NCBI RefSeq assembly: GCF_014174495.1 | Contig: NZ_JACJHR010000002.1 | Span: 1-64,000 of the forward strand | Direction of reading: 5' to 3' | Length of the DNA stretch: 64,000 bases | From: Amycolatopsis echigonensis | GTDB lineage: Bacteria > Actinomycetota > Actinomycetes > Mycobacteriales > Pseudonocardiaceae | Shown: positions 1 to 7,950 of the stretch, one piece after another | Numbering within the stretch: position 1 is the first letter of the stretch | How the letters are laid out: each line of letters starts with the position of its first letter | The notes under the pieces: generated by a model | Seen by the model: only the letters and a program-made list of their open reading frames with translations | What the model was told of the DNA's origin: nothing | The model's database searches: none | Made by a program: the position numbers and the translations under genes

Positions 1-20
1 CGCCGCTTCTCCGACCTGTC

Positions 21-66
21 GGGGGGTGCTTGCCAAGGCATTTTCCCCGCCTTGACAAGCCCCCCC
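21..66. terminator. Hairpin downstream of the Ldh2-type gene
   Basis: A G-run followed by CTTGCCAAGGC (to 39) pairs, with one mismatch and a 2-nt bulge, with GCCTTGACAAG plus a C-run (49-66), around a loop of about 9 nt. It lies beyond the stop of the minus-strand dehydrogenase. There is no U-tract on either side, so it is a hairpin-only terminator candidate that could also serve a gene left of the window. Nothing else is visible in 1-158. Confidence 0.45.
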
Positions 67-158
67 GAACCGTCAGCACACTCAGGCTTCGGGGTGCCCC
101 ACGCACACACCCACCTGCAATGTCGCCGCCAGGCGACGAGCCGAACGACCCAGCCCCC

Positions 159-1100
159 TCACCCCACAGTCGTCAACGGCGCCCTCCCCAACTTCAACGC
201 CAACGAATCCAACTGCCGCCGCACCGCGGCCTGCAGCGGAACCCCCAACGCCCGGCACTGCTCGAGATACTGCGCCTCCCGCCACCCGGGATAGCGGACC
301 GGCGTCCCGCCCTCCCACCCGAGCATGCTCCCGAACACCGCACTGGCCGCCCGGTAAAACCCGTCCGCACTGCGCAACGTCGTAGGAGCGATCGCCAACA
401 CCAGCAACCCAGTGTCGTGCTCATGATCGGCCACCCCGGACAACACCCCGGCCAGCACGTCCACCATCAACGCGAACCCCGCGAACTGCGGATTGCGAGC
501 CGCGTCCGCAAGATCGATATCGAACACGAACTCCGGATACGCCCCCGCGGGCGCGGCCATCCCGAGCGGATGCACCGGCTGGTCGGCATACCCGCCCGCG
601 GCCATCACGATCCCGATCATCCCGTGCGGCAACGCCCGCGCCGCGTGGTGTCCGACGCGGCCGAACGGCCCGACCCCGCGCAGCGACAGCAGCCCGACGC
701 CGAACCGGCCCGCCCGTTGCACCGCGCGGTCCATCGCGTCGCCGACCGCCCACAGCCCCGACGCACGCCGGTAATCGATGAGCGCCGCGGCTCCGCGGTC
801 CGCGATCAGCAACGGCTGGGCACCGGGACTGACCAATCCGCTTTCGATCGCGGGCAGATGCACGCGGGTCAGTTCGCCGACGCCCGTTTCGGGTGCGCCG
901 GTGAGATCGCCGTGGCACAACGCCTCCGCGGCCGGACGGGCGCGTTCTTCGGGAAAGCCTTGTGCCATCAGGACAACGGAGACGAGCGTGACCAGTTCGT
1001 CGACGGCAACGCGGTGCCAGGCCTGCTCGGGAATCGGGGTGTCGGCGGGAACTTCCGGAACGGGGCGGCTGAGCCGGGGAGATCGCGGTCTGAGGGGCAC
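159..1100 (-). CDS. Ldh2-family malate/L-lactate-type dehydrogenase
   Basis: A 313-residue protein of the Ldh2/malate dehydrogenase oxidoreductase family, which reduces or oxidises 2-hydroxy acids with NAD(P) and is unrelated to classical Rossmann malate dehydrogenases. The fold signature is recognisable: an N-terminal helical part that ends in a 'HGDLTG' stretch, a central region with 'VGPFGRVGHHAARAL' (the family usually has a G-x-x-N/H-H pattern), and a C-terminal part with 'MVDVLAGVLSG' typical of the family. It is somewhat shorter than the usual 330-360 residues. The substrate cannot be told from sequence. It reads divergently from the DUF2277 gene. The family call is fairly secure; the exact start is not, because the first 25 residues are Pro/Arg-rich. 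Confidence 0.75.
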   Translation of the reverse strand: MPLRPRSPRLSRPVPEVPADTPIPEQAWHRVAVDELVTLVSVVLMAQGFPEERARPAAEALCHGDLTGAPETGVGELTRVHLPAIESGLVSPGAQPLLIADRGAAALIDYRRASGLWAVGDAMDRAVQRAGRFGVGLLSLRGVGPFGRVGHHAARALPHGMIGIVMAAGGYADQPVHPLGMAAPAGAYPEFVFDIDLADAARNPQFAGFALMVDVLAGVLSGVADHEHDTGLLVLAIAPTTLRSADGFYRAASAVFGSMLGWEGGTPVRYPGWREAQYLEQCRALGVPLQAAVRRQLDSLALKLGRAPLTTVG

Positions 1101-1192
1101 TTCATCAAGGTTGCCGGGCGGTCTCGGACCCCGTCAACGAGGTTGGCCCTAGAGTGTGATGCAGTCAGCCGCAGAGACGTACCCTGAACCGC

Positions 1193-1474
1193 ATGTGCCG
1201 AAACATCACGACGCTCCGCGGCCTGCAGCCCGCCGCCACCACGGACGAGATCGAAGCCGCGGCGCGCCAGTACGTGCGCAAAGTGACCGGGGTGCAGTCT
1301 CTTTCGGACGCGACACGCGAACCGTTCGAGGCGGCGGTCGCCGAAATCGCCCAGATCACCGCGCGGCTGCTGGAAGAACTCCCGCAGCGCCGTCAGCCGC
1401 CGGCGACCGTGCCGCCGCTGCGCCGCCCGGAAGTCCTGGCGCGAATCGCCCAGCGCGAAGCCAAGAAAGCCTGA
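1193..1474 (+). CDS. DUF2277 family small protein
   Basis: A 93-residue protein that begins MCRNITTLRGLQP and carries AARQYVRKVTG, both hallmarks of the DUF2277 family of small actinobacterial and proteobacterial proteins. The family has no known function. The N-terminal Met-Cys-Arg-Asn is strikingly conserved in the family and could bind a metal or be modified, but this is only a suggestion. A TACCCT element lies about 10 nt upstream of the ATG, so the mRNA may have a very short leader. It is convergent with the KTSC gene, 8 nt away. Confidence 0.85.
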   Translation: MCRNITTLRGLQPAATTDEIEAAARQYVRKVTGVQSLSDATREPFEAAVAEIAQITARLLEELPQRRQPPATVPPLRRPEVLARIAQREAKKA

Positions 1475-1482
1475 CGCGGCAA

Positions 1483-1680
1483 TCACTCCACGGCCTGCCC
1501 CGGGAACCTCGGCTTGATCTCCTGGTTGAGGTAGCGCCCGGGACTCTCCGCGGCCATCAGCTCGCGATGCACCCGCGCGGGCACGAGGTGGTAGCGGTAG
1601 ACGGTGCCGTTGTGGAACCCGACCTCCAGCACCGACTTCGCGGCGTCGTAGCCGACGTCGCGAATGACGGAAGACTCCAC
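1483..1680 (-). CDS. KTSC domain protein
   Basis: A short protein of about 65 residues made of one KTSC domain (lysyl-tRNA-synthetase C-terminal-associated), a small beta-rich fold often found as a stand-alone protein and thought to bind nucleic acid. Visible signatures are SSVIRDVGYD, LEVGFHNGTVYRYHLVP and a C-terminal region ending near SPGRYLNQEIKPRF. I chose the GTG at 1680 because the domain begins there. A longer frame runs up to 1797, but its extra residues are low-complexity and it would begin directly against the tRNA. No clear ribosome binding site is seen, so the start is uncertain. Confidence 0.7.
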   Translation of the reverse strand: MESSVIRDVGYDAAKSVLEVGFHNGTVYRYHLVPARVHRELMAAESPGRYLNQEIKPRFPGQAVE

Positions 1681-1798
1681 GGGAACCCGGCGCACAGCAC
1701 CAGCCAGGGTACCCGCGAGAAGGGGGACAGCTGAAGAAAACGGCCCCGGTCTCCCGCGCGAGGCGCGGAATCCGGGGCCGGACGCTCGAGGCGCCAAG

Positions 1799-1883
1799 CG
1801 GAAGCGGAGGGATTTGAACCCCCGGTAGGTTTCCCTACGGACGCTTTCAAGGCGTCTGCATTCGGCCGCTCTGCCACGCTTCC
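1799..1883 (-). tRNA. tRNA-Ser (anticodon UGA)
   Basis: An 85-nt serine tRNA. The acceptor stem GGAAGCG (1883-1877) pairs with CGCTTCC (1806-1800) with discriminator G at 1799. The anticodon stem GACGC/GCGTC encloses the loop CTTGAAA, giving anticodon TGA at 1849-1847. A long variable arm follows, as expected for class II serine tRNAs, and the T-arm GGTTCAAATCC is intact. CCA is not encoded. Its first 37 nt overlap the 3' end of the upstream MarR gene on the same strand. Confidence 0.95.
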
Positions 1884-2377
1884 TTCTGGGTCAGGGTATC
1901 GCGCCGTCCTTCGACGTCGTCCAGGTGTTCGAGGACCCGGGTGAACGCCGTGGCCACCGCGGTCTGCTCGTCCGGCGTCAGCAGGTCGATCAGGTGCTCG
2001 CGGGCGCCGCGCACGTGCGTCGGGGCGGCTTCGTCCAGTACGCGCTGGCCAGCGTCGGTCAGCTGGGTGAGCACGCCGCGTTTGTCTTCCGGATCCGGGC
2101 GGCGCGCGACCAGCCCCGCGTCCTCCAGTTTGCCTATCTGGTGCGACAGCCTGCTCTTCGTCGAGCCCAGCTGCCCCGCCAGTTCCGTCATCCGGGTGCA
2201 CCGGTCCGGGGCCATGTTCAGGCACACCAGGACCTCGTAGTCCGCGAGCGAGATGCCGTGGCTTTCGGTCAGTTCGCGATGCAGCCGCTGGCGCAGCCGC
2301 AGGGACGCGACGATGTAGGCCCGCCAGGCGTGCTGCTCGTCCGGGTCGAGCCAGCGCACGTCCTGGTCATCGCTCAT
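1847..2377 (-). CDS. MarR family transcriptional regulator
   Basis: A winged-helix MarR-type regulator of about 176 residues, expected to bind DNA as a dimer and respond to small phenolic or oxidative ligands. The ATG at 2377 starts MSDDQDVRWLDPDEQHAW; the DNA-binding core is recognisable as MTELAGQLGSTKSRLSHQIGKL followed by the wing region RPDPEDKRGV. The reading frame continues into the adjacent tRNA-Ser gene: its last residues (KEAWQSGRMQTP) are translated tRNA sequence, and the stop codon TGA at 1849-1847 is exactly the tRNA anticodon. Processing of a joint transcript by RNase P would cut the coding region before its stop. The regulated gene is not obvious from context. Confidence 0.88.
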   Translation of the reverse strand: MSDDQDVRWLDPDEQHAWRAYIVASLRLRQRLHRELTESHGISLADYEVLVCLNMAPDRCTRMTELAGQLGSTKSRLSHQIGKLEDAGLVARRPDPEDKRGVLTQLTDAGQRVLDEAAPTHVRGAREHLIDLLTPDEQTAVATAFTRVLEHLDDVEGRRDTLTQKEAWQSGRMQTP

Positions 2378-2890
2378 GTCCGGAAGCGTAGAAGGCCGGT
2401 TTCGCGGCTCCGTTTCGGCCCGGCGTGAAATTCTCGGTCGAACTTCCCCCAATGGAGGGTTACGAAAAGGTTGAGACTCGGCGCGAAGAAGCGCATCCTC
2501 GGGGGCAGCGGAGGGACGACGAGGATCTCCGGAGCGCGCCGAAGGGCACGCCGGGCCGCGTTTCCCCCCGGGAAGGGCCAGGTGGTGGCATGGCAGGTAG
2601 TTCCCGCGGTTGACCGCCCGCTGTGTCCCCGCGACCGGCACGGCCCCGTTCCGGTTCGGTCGCGATTGCGAACAGCACGAGCACCCCGTGCGCTCGGCAT
2701 CGGCCACGCGCACCCGGCGTCGTTATGCCGCTGCTTCACTTCGCGGCCTCGGCACCGCGAAGGCAGCGCCGGACGCCAGCCCGGCCGGTGGCCAACCGCT
2801 CTCAACGAAACCTCGGTAGTACCTGGGTGCGGCCCCCAGCGCAGGGGCCGCACCCAGCCGCGTTCCGGGGTGTGCGGCTACCCTTTCCGC
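2378..2890. other. Long intergenic region without a convincing gene
   Basis: About 510 nt between the MarR gene (minus) and the metallopeptidase (plus). Several open frames exist on both strands, but none has a ribosome site, a recognisable domain or natural composition. The only structured element is the perfect 14-bp hairpin at 2823-2857. Divergent promoters for the two flanking genes must lie here; I cannot place them with confidence. Confidence 0.5.
2823..2857. terminator. Perfect 14-bp hairpin upstream of the metallopeptidase
   Basis: CTGGGTGCGGCCCC (2823-2836) pairs perfectly with GGGGCCGCACCCAG (2844-2857) around a 7-nt loop. It ends 33 nt before the GTG of the metallopeptidase. No U-tract follows. 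It could terminate an unannotated upstream transcript or act as a leader structure for the peptidase mRNA. Confidence 0.5.
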
Positions 2891-3823
2891 GTGCGATTCG
2901 ACGACAACGCGGGTCTGGATTCCTCCGAAGTCCAGGACATGCGCGGCAGCGGCGGAGGCGGCGGCATCGGCGGCCGGGTGGCCATCGGCGGCGGTGGACT
3001 CGGCATCGTCGGCCTGGTCATCTACTTCCTGATCTCCCAGTTCGGCGGCGTTCCCAGCACCGGAACCTCGCCCGCGGCGGGCGGACTAGGGCTCAGCGAC
3101 GTCCACGCCGGGCAGCAGCTGGACGCGGGCACGCTCGCGAAGAAGTGCCGCACCGGCGCCGACGCGAACCGCGACCACGACTGCGCGGTCGTCGCGATCG
3201 TCAACTCCATCCAGGACTACTGGACGCAGGAGTTCTCCCGTTCCGGCCAGACCTACCGCAAGGCGACCACCCGCTTCTTCAGCGGCGGCGTGCGCACCGG
3301 CTGCGGCAGCGCGACGTCGGACACCGGGCCGTTCTACTGCCCGGCCGACTCGTACGTGTACATCGACCTCACGTTCTTCAACGAGCTGAAGACCCGCTTC
3401 GGCGCACAGGGCGGGCTGTTCACCGAGGCGTACGTGCTGGCCCACGAATACGGCCACCACGTGCAGAACCTCACCGGAACGTCCAAGCGCGGCACCGGCA
3501 CCGGCCCGACCTCCGGTTCGGTCCGACTGGAACTGCAGGCCGACTGCTACGCGGGCGTCTGGGCCAACCACGCCAGCACGACCCCGACCAGCTCCGGGAA
3601 ACCGCTGGTCCAGGACGTCACGAAGGACGACATCTCGCGCGCGCTGGACACCGCGTCCCGGATCGGCGACGACTACATCCAGAAGAACCTGGGCAACGGC
3701 CACGTCGACAAGTCGAGCTTCACGCACGGAACCTCGGCTCAGCGCGAGAAGTGGTTCACCACCGGCTTCCAGACCGGACAGCCCGCGCGCTGCAACACCT
3801 TCAGCACCAACGATCTCGGCTGA
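2891..3823 (+). CDS. Membrane-anchored neutral zinc metallopeptidase (YpfJ-like)
   Basis: A 310-residue protein of the putative neutral zinc metallopeptidase family (YpfJ/Zn_peptidase). A Gly-rich N-terminus is followed by one membrane segment around residues 37-53 (IVGLVIYFLISQF), placing the catalytic domain outside the membrane. The zinc site is HEYGHH (His185, Glu186, His189), followed by ELQADC with Glu214 as likely third ligand. Cysteines in the exported domain (KKCRTGAD, DHDCAVV, TGCGS, FYCPAD) could form disulfides. The start is the GTG of VRFDDNAG, the normal family N-terminus; open frame exists further upstream but is not natural sequence. The physiological substrate is unknown. Confidence 0.9.
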   Translation: MRFDDNAGLDSSEVQDMRGSGGGGGIGGRVAIGGGGLGIVGLVIYFLISQFGGVPSTGTSPAAGGLGLSDVHAGQQLDAGTLAKKCRTGADANRDHDCAVVAIVNSIQDYWTQEFSRSGQTYRKATTRFFSGGVRTGCGSATSDTGPFYCPADSYVYIDLTFFNELKTRFGAQGGLFTEAYVLAHEYGHHVQNLTGTSKRGTGTGPTSGSVRLELQADCYAGVWANHASTTPTSSGKPLVQDVTKDDISRALDTASRIGDDYIQKNLGNGHVDKSSFTHGTSAQREKWFTTGFQTGQPARCNTFSTNDLG

Positions 3824-3843
3824 CCCGGGATACAGTCGGGCGC

Positions 3844-4824
3844 ATGCACGCGATCACGATCCGCGAACCCGGTGCCCCTGACGTGCTCGAATGGACCGAG
3901 GTCCCCGATCCGGAACCGGGGCCCGGCGAGGTACTGCTGGACGTCACGGCCAGCGCGGTCAACCGCGCCGACCTGCTGCAACGCCAGGGCAACTACCCGC
4001 CGCCGCCCGGGGCGAGCGACATCCTCGGCCTGGAATGCTCCGGCACGATCGCCGAACTCGGCGAGGGCGTCGAGGGCTGGCAGGTCGGCGACGAGGTGTG
4101 CGCGCTGCTCGCCGGCGGCGGATACGCCGAGCGCGTCGCGGTCCCGGCCGGACAGTTGCTGCCGGTGCCCGGCGAAATCGAGACTGTCGCCGCGGCGGGG
4201 CTGCCCGAGGTGGCCTGCACGGTGTGGGCGAACGTCGTGATGCACGCCGGTCTCAGCGAAGGCCAGGTCCTGCTCGTGCACGGCGGCGCGGGCGGCATCG
4301 GCACGCACGCGATCCAGGTGGGCAAAGCGCTCGGCGCGACCGTCGCGGTCACCGCGGGTTCGGCCGACCGGCTCGACCGCTGCCGCCAGCTCGGCGCGGA
4401 CATCACGATCAACTACAAGGAGCAGGACTTCGTCGAGGTGCTGCGCGCGGAGACGAAGAGCGGCGCCGACGTCATCCTCGACAACATGGGCGCGAAGTAC
4501 CTGGACCGCAACGTCGACGCGCTCGCCGCCGACGGCCGGCTCGTCATCATCGGCATGCAGGGCGGGGTCAAGGGCGAGCTGAACATCGGCAAGCTGCTGG
4601 GCAAACGCGCGAGCGTGTTCGCGGCCGGGCTGCGATTCCGCCCGCTGGACCAGAAAGCGGCGATCGTCGCGGATGTCCGGAATCGGTTGTGGCCGCTGGT
4701 GGAACAAGGTTCGGTGCGGCCGATCGTCGGCCACGTGGTGCCGATGGCCGAGGCGGCGTCCGCGCACCGGATGCTCGAGGAGGGCAGCATCTTCGGGAAG
4801 GTCCTGCTGGCCGCGAAGTCCTGA
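3844..4824 (+). CDS. NAD(P)H-quinone oxidoreductase (PIG3/QOR type)
   Basis: A 326-residue medium-chain dehydrogenase of the quinone oxidoreductase group. It has an N-terminal GroES-like domain (NRADLLQRQGNYPPPPG) and a Rossmann domain with the NADPH-binding stretch VHGGAGGIGTHAIQ. The zinc-binding cysteines of classical alcohol dehydrogenases are absent, consistent with zinc-independent quinone reduction. M. tuberculosis has a similar enzyme (Rv3777) beside an Rv3778c-type aminotransferase-fold gene and near bpa (Rv3780), and the same order is seen here. It lies 20 nt after the metallopeptidase and may be cotranscribed with it. Confidence 0.9.
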   Translation: MHAITIREPGAPDVLEWTEVPDPEPGPGEVLLDVTASAVNRADLLQRQGNYPPPPGASDILGLECSGTIAELGEGVEGWQVGDEVCALLAGGGYAERVAVPAGQLLPVPGEIETVAAAGLPEVACTVWANVVMHAGLSEGQVLLVHGGAGGIGTHAIQVGKALGATVAVTAGSADRLDRCRQLGADITINYKEQDFVEVLRAETKSGADVILDNMGAKYLDRNVDALAADGRLVIIGMQGGVKGELNIGKLLGKRASVFAAGLRFRPLDQKAAIVADVRNRLWPLVEQGSVRPIVGHVVPMAEAASAHRMLEEGSIFGKVLLAAKS

Positions 4825-4830
4825 CGCTCG

Positions 4831-4868
4831 TGCGTGGTGATCCCGGTTCTCCTCGGGACCACCACGCA
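4831..4868. terminator. Bidirectional terminator hairpin
   Basis: TGCGTGGTGATCCCG (4831-4845) pairs with CGGGACCACCACGCA (4854-4868) with a single mismatch and an 8-nt loop. It sits between the convergent quinone oxidoreductase and cysteine-desulfurase-like genes. Confidence 0.75.
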
Positions 4869-4874
4869 CCAGGG

Positions 4875-6074
4875 TCAGCGCAGTTCTTCCAGCACCCGCA
4901 CCAGCTGGTTGATCTCGAACACGTTGGAGTAGTGCGCGAGCCCGATCCGCACCGCTCCGCCGACCTCGCCGACGCCCAGCGACGCGAACACGCCGCTGGT
5001 GCCGTCGTCGGCGAACGCGCACAAGCCTTGCGACGCCAGGTATTCGGCGACCTGGGACGCTTTCGTGCCGGCCACCGCGAACGCGAGCGCGGGGATCCGG
5101 CGCATCGCGTCGCCGATCACCATCACGTGCCGCAGCGAGCGCAGTTCCGTGGACAGCTGCGCGAGCAGGCCCGCGTGGTACGACTTGGCCGAGCCGAGCG
5201 ACGTCACCAGGCGTTCGCGGCGGGAGCCGGTCGCGGCGTCGTCGAGGCCGGCGAGGTAGTCGATGGACGCGACGACACCGGCCAGCAGCGGGTACGCGTG
5301 CGGCCCGAGTTCGAGCCGCGCGGGACCGGTCGCGGCCGGGTCGAGCGACACCGACGAGACGCGCTCGAGCAGCTCCGGATCGCGGAACACCAGCGCGCCG
5401 ACGGCAGGCCCGCCCCACGAGGGAGCGGAGACGACCATGACGTCGGCACCGAGTTCTTGCAGGTCAAGCGGCACGAACGGGGCCGCGTACGTCGCGTCGA
5501 CCACGACCAGCGCGCCGACGCGTTTGGCGAATTCGATCACCGTCGGCACGTCCGGCCGGGTCCCGACGGACCCGGACGCCAGCGTCACCGACACCGCTTT
5601 CGTCCGCGCGGACACGAGGTTCTCGTACTGCCACGCGGGCAGCTCGCAGGTCTCGATGTCGATTTCGCTCCACCGCACGACCGCGCCGACGCGTTTCGCG
5701 GCCCGCCGCCACGGCGCGATGTTGGCCTCTTCGTCGAGCCGGGAGACGACGATCTCGTCGCCGATCGTCCAGCGCTCGGCGAGCGCGTCGACGAGGCGGC
5801 GCAACAGGACCGGCGCGCTCGGACCGAGCACGACGGCAGCCGGGTCCGCCCCGACCAGATCAGCCACGGCCCGGCGGGCCGCGGTGACGATGCTTTCCGC
5901 CCGCTGGGAGGCCGGAAACGCCCCGCCCGGCCCGGACACCGGTGCCCGCATAGCTGTCGAAACGGCCGAAGCGACCTGTTCGGGCACGAGCATTCCGGCG
6001 GCGCCGTCGAAGTGAATCCAGCCGTCGCCAAGCGCGGGGAAGAGCCCACGGATACGAGCGACGTCAAACGCCAT
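4875..6074 (-). CDS. Cysteine desulfurase-like class V aminotransferase-fold protein (Rv3778c-type)
   Basis: A 399-residue protein of the cysteine desulfurase-like group in the fold-type I PLP enzymes, corresponding by position and similarity to M. tuberculosis Rv3778c. The PLP-binding aspartate region VVVDATYAAPF is present. Where the family normally shows S-x-H-K with the Schiff-base lysine, the sequence reads VVSAPSWGGPAVGALVF, so no lysine is available at that place. It may therefore be catalytically unusual or act without a covalent PLP bond. No active-site cysteine loop typical of SufS is obvious. It is convergent with the oxidoreductase gene and divergent from bpa. Confidence 0.82.
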   Translation of the reverse strand: MAFDVARIRGLFPALGDGWIHFDGAAGMLVPEQVASAVSTAMRAPVSGPGGAFPASQRAESIVTAARRAVADLVGADPAAVVLGPSAPVLLRRLVDALAERWTIGDEIVVSRLDEEANIAPWRRAAKRVGAVVRWSEIDIETCELPAWQYENLVSARTKAVSVTLASGSVGTRPDVPTVIEFAKRVGALVVVDATYAAPFVPLDLQELGADVMVVSAPSWGGPAVGALVFRDPELLERVSSVSLDPAATGPARLELGPHAYPLLAGVVASIDYLAGLDDAATGSRRERLVTSLGSAKSYHAGLLAQLSTELRSLRHVMVIGDAMRRIPALAFAVAGTKASQVAEYLASQGLCAFADDGTSGVFASLGVGEVGGAVRIGLAHYSNVFEINQLVRVLEELR

Positions 6075-6183
6075 GGGGACACCGTACGGACGTGCGGTTT
6101 CGCGGTTGCCGCGGGGTTGGGCAGAACTGCCCGAACGGCCGCTAGGCTCGGGTCAGGACCGCTAACCGACGGGGATGGAGCAT

Positions 6184-6753
6184 ATGAGCGAGCCGAACTT
6201 CGGGGGAACGGGCGCAGCCAGGGACGCGGACGCGCCGCGCGTGGTCGTCGTCGGGCCGGACGGGGTCCCGGTCGGCACCGCGCAGGCGGCACCCGAGGGC
6301 GAGGAGAACGAGTCCGTCGGCGACCTGGTCGAGGAACCGGCCAAGGTGATGCGCATCGGGACCATGATCAAGCAGCTGCTGGAGGAGGTCCGCGCCGCAC
6401 CGCTGGACGACGCCAGCCGCAACCGGGTCCGCGAGATCCACCAGACGTCGGTGCGCGAACTGGAGGAGGCGCTCGCGCCGGAGCTGCGCGAGGAACTGGA
6501 GCGCCTCGTGCGGCCGTTCACCGAGGACGAGACGCCCTCGGACGCCGAGCTGCGGATCGCGCAGGCCCAGCTGGTCGGCTGGCTGGAGGGCTTGTTCCAC
6601 GGCATCCAGACCGCGCTGTTCGCGCAGCAGATGGCGGCGCGGGTGCAGCTGGAGCAGATGCGCCGCGGCCTTCCCGCGGGATCGTCCGGCTCCGGTGCGC
6701 ACCCGGGCGAGGGGCACGGGCACGGCATCACCGGAACCGGGCAGTACCTCTAG
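6184..6753 (+). CDS. bpa: Bacterial proteasome activator Bpa
   Basis: A 189-residue homologue of Bpa/PafE (Rv3780), an ATP-independent ring-forming activator that opens the 20S proteasome gate for unfolded proteins. The middle is helical (MRIGTMIKQLLEEVRAAP, VRELEEALAPELREELERL, AQMAARVQLEQM), matching the four-helix bundle. The extreme C-terminus is GQYL, the conserved gate-opening motif of this family. The N-terminal about 45 residues are disordered and acidic. ATG 6184 is preferred because GGGGA lies about 8 nt upstream; an in-frame ATG at 6175 is the alternative. The gene overlaps the convergent epoxide hydrolase by 4 nt. The proteasome genes themselves are not in the window. Confidence 0.93.
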   Translation: MSEPNFGGTGAARDADAPRVVVVGPDGVPVGTAQAAPEGEENESVGDLVEEPAKVMRIGTMIKQLLEEVRAAPLDDASRNRVREIHQTSVRELEEALAPELREELERLVRPFTEDETPSDAELRIAQAQLVGWLEGLFHGIQTALFAQQMAARVQLEQMRRGLPAGSSGSGAHPGEGHGHGITGTGQYL

Positions 6754-7907
6754 CTTTTCCCCTGGGTTTCCGCGGAGAAGAACGCTCGAAGATCGCCGAT
6801 CAGCAGATCGGGTTCTTCGAGCGCCGGGAAGTGCCCGCCGCGCGGGAGTTCCGTCCACCGCACGATCCGGTCGGCGCGCTCGGCCAGGTGCCGGAGCGGA
6901 AGCCCGATGTCGTCCGGAAACACCGCGACAGCCGTCGGCACGGTCGACGTCGCCAGCGGCGCGCCCCACTGGACGTCCTGATCGGCGTAGATCCGCCCGG
7001 ACGACGCGGCGGTGCGGGTGAACCAGTAGATCGACACGTTGGCGAGCAGGTCGTCCCGGTCGATCAGGTCGTGGTCGGTGTTCGAAAACGCCCGGAACTT
7101 CTCGGCGATCCAGGCCAGCTGGCCGGCCGGGGAGTCGGTGAGCCCGTACGCAAGCGTTTGCGGCTTGGTGGACTGGATCATCGCGTAGCCGACGCCGTTC
7201 TGCTGGAAGGCCCGCGCCTTCGCCAGTGACCGCTGCCCCTTCGCCAGCTCTGCGCCGCGGAGTCCGTCGAGGTCCGCCTCTTCGCGCGCCACCGCGGACG
7301 GAAGCATCGTCACGTGCGCCCCGATGATCCGCTCCGGGAATTGGACTCCGAGTTCGCGGGAGATCAACGCGCCCCAGTCACCGCCGTGCGTGCCGAATTC
7401 CGCGTACCCGAGGCGGGTCATCAACTCGGCCCAGGCGCGCGCCGTCCGAGCCGGACCCCAGCCGCGGTCGGGGGTCGGCCCGGAAAAGCCGAACCCGGGC
7501 ACCGAGGGAACGACGACGTGGAACGCCACGTCCGGGTCGCCGCCGTAGGCGCGGGGGTCGGCGAGGGGGCCGACGAGGTCGAGGAATTCGACGATCGAAC
7601 CGGGCCAGCCGTGGGTGAGCAGGAGCGGGAGGGCGTTCGGTTCGGGGGATTCGAGGTGCAGGAAGTGGATGTTCGCGCCGTCGATGGTGGTGGTGAACTG
7701 GGGAAAGCCGTTGAGGCGTTCTTCCTGTGCCCGCCAGTCGAAGCCGAGCCGCCAGTACTCGACGAGGTCCTGGACGGCTTCGACGGGGATGCCAAGGTCC
7801 CAGCCCGGGTCGGGGAAGGGGTCGGGCCAGCGGGTGTCCGCCAGGCGACGGTTGAGGTCGGTGAGGGCGGACTCGGGGATGTCGATCCGGAACGGGGTCT
7901 CGGTCAT
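6750..7907 (-). CDS. Epoxide hydrolase (alpha/beta hydrolase with EHN domain)
   Basis: A 385-residue epoxide hydrolase of the microsomal type. It has the N-terminal EHN lid region (residues about 1-110, with the family's TRWPDPFPD) and an alpha/beta-hydrolase core. Catalytic features are visible: oxyanion motif HGWPGS, nucleophile Asp177 in HGGDWGA, and catalytic His359 in RGGHFPALE. It would open epoxides to diols in the cytoplasm; the natural substrate is unknown. It starts 43 nt after the stop of the SpsG-like gene on the same strand and could be cotranscribed with it. Confidence 0.92.
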   Translation of the reverse strand: MTETPFRIDIPESALTDLNRRLADTRWPDPFPDPGWDLGIPVEAVQDLVEYWRLGFDWRAQEERLNGFPQFTTTIDGANIHFLHLESPEPNALPLLLTHGWPGSIVEFLDLVGPLADPRAYGGDPDVAFHVVVPSVPGFGFSGPTPDRGWGPARTARAWAELMTRLGYAEFGTHGGDWGALISRELGVQFPERIIGAHVTMLPSAVAREEADLDGLRGAELAKGQRSLAKARAFQQNGVGYAMIQSTKPQTLAYGLTDSPAGQLAWIAEKFRAFSNTDHDLIDRDDLLANVSIYWFTRTAASSGRIYADQDVQWGAPLATSTVPTAVAVFPDDIGLPLRHLAERADRIVRWTELPRGGHFPALEEPDLLIGDLRAFFSAETQGKS

Positions 7908-7950
7908 GCGGAGGACAGTAGGAAGGATTGCGGACTGTTCCGGTCCTCGA

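Noticed and set aside
1557-2225. A minus-strand frame through the tRNA that yields a peptide with AERPNADALKASVGKPTGGSNP
   Set aside because: This is the known false peptide produced when serine tRNA sequence is translated; it is not a gene.
3891-7229. A plus-strand open frame of more than 1,100 codons
   Set aside because: It runs across the quinone oxidoreductase in another frame and antisense to the desulfurase-like and epoxide hydrolase genes. Its product is Arg/Gly-rich without domains, a usual artefact of very high GC.
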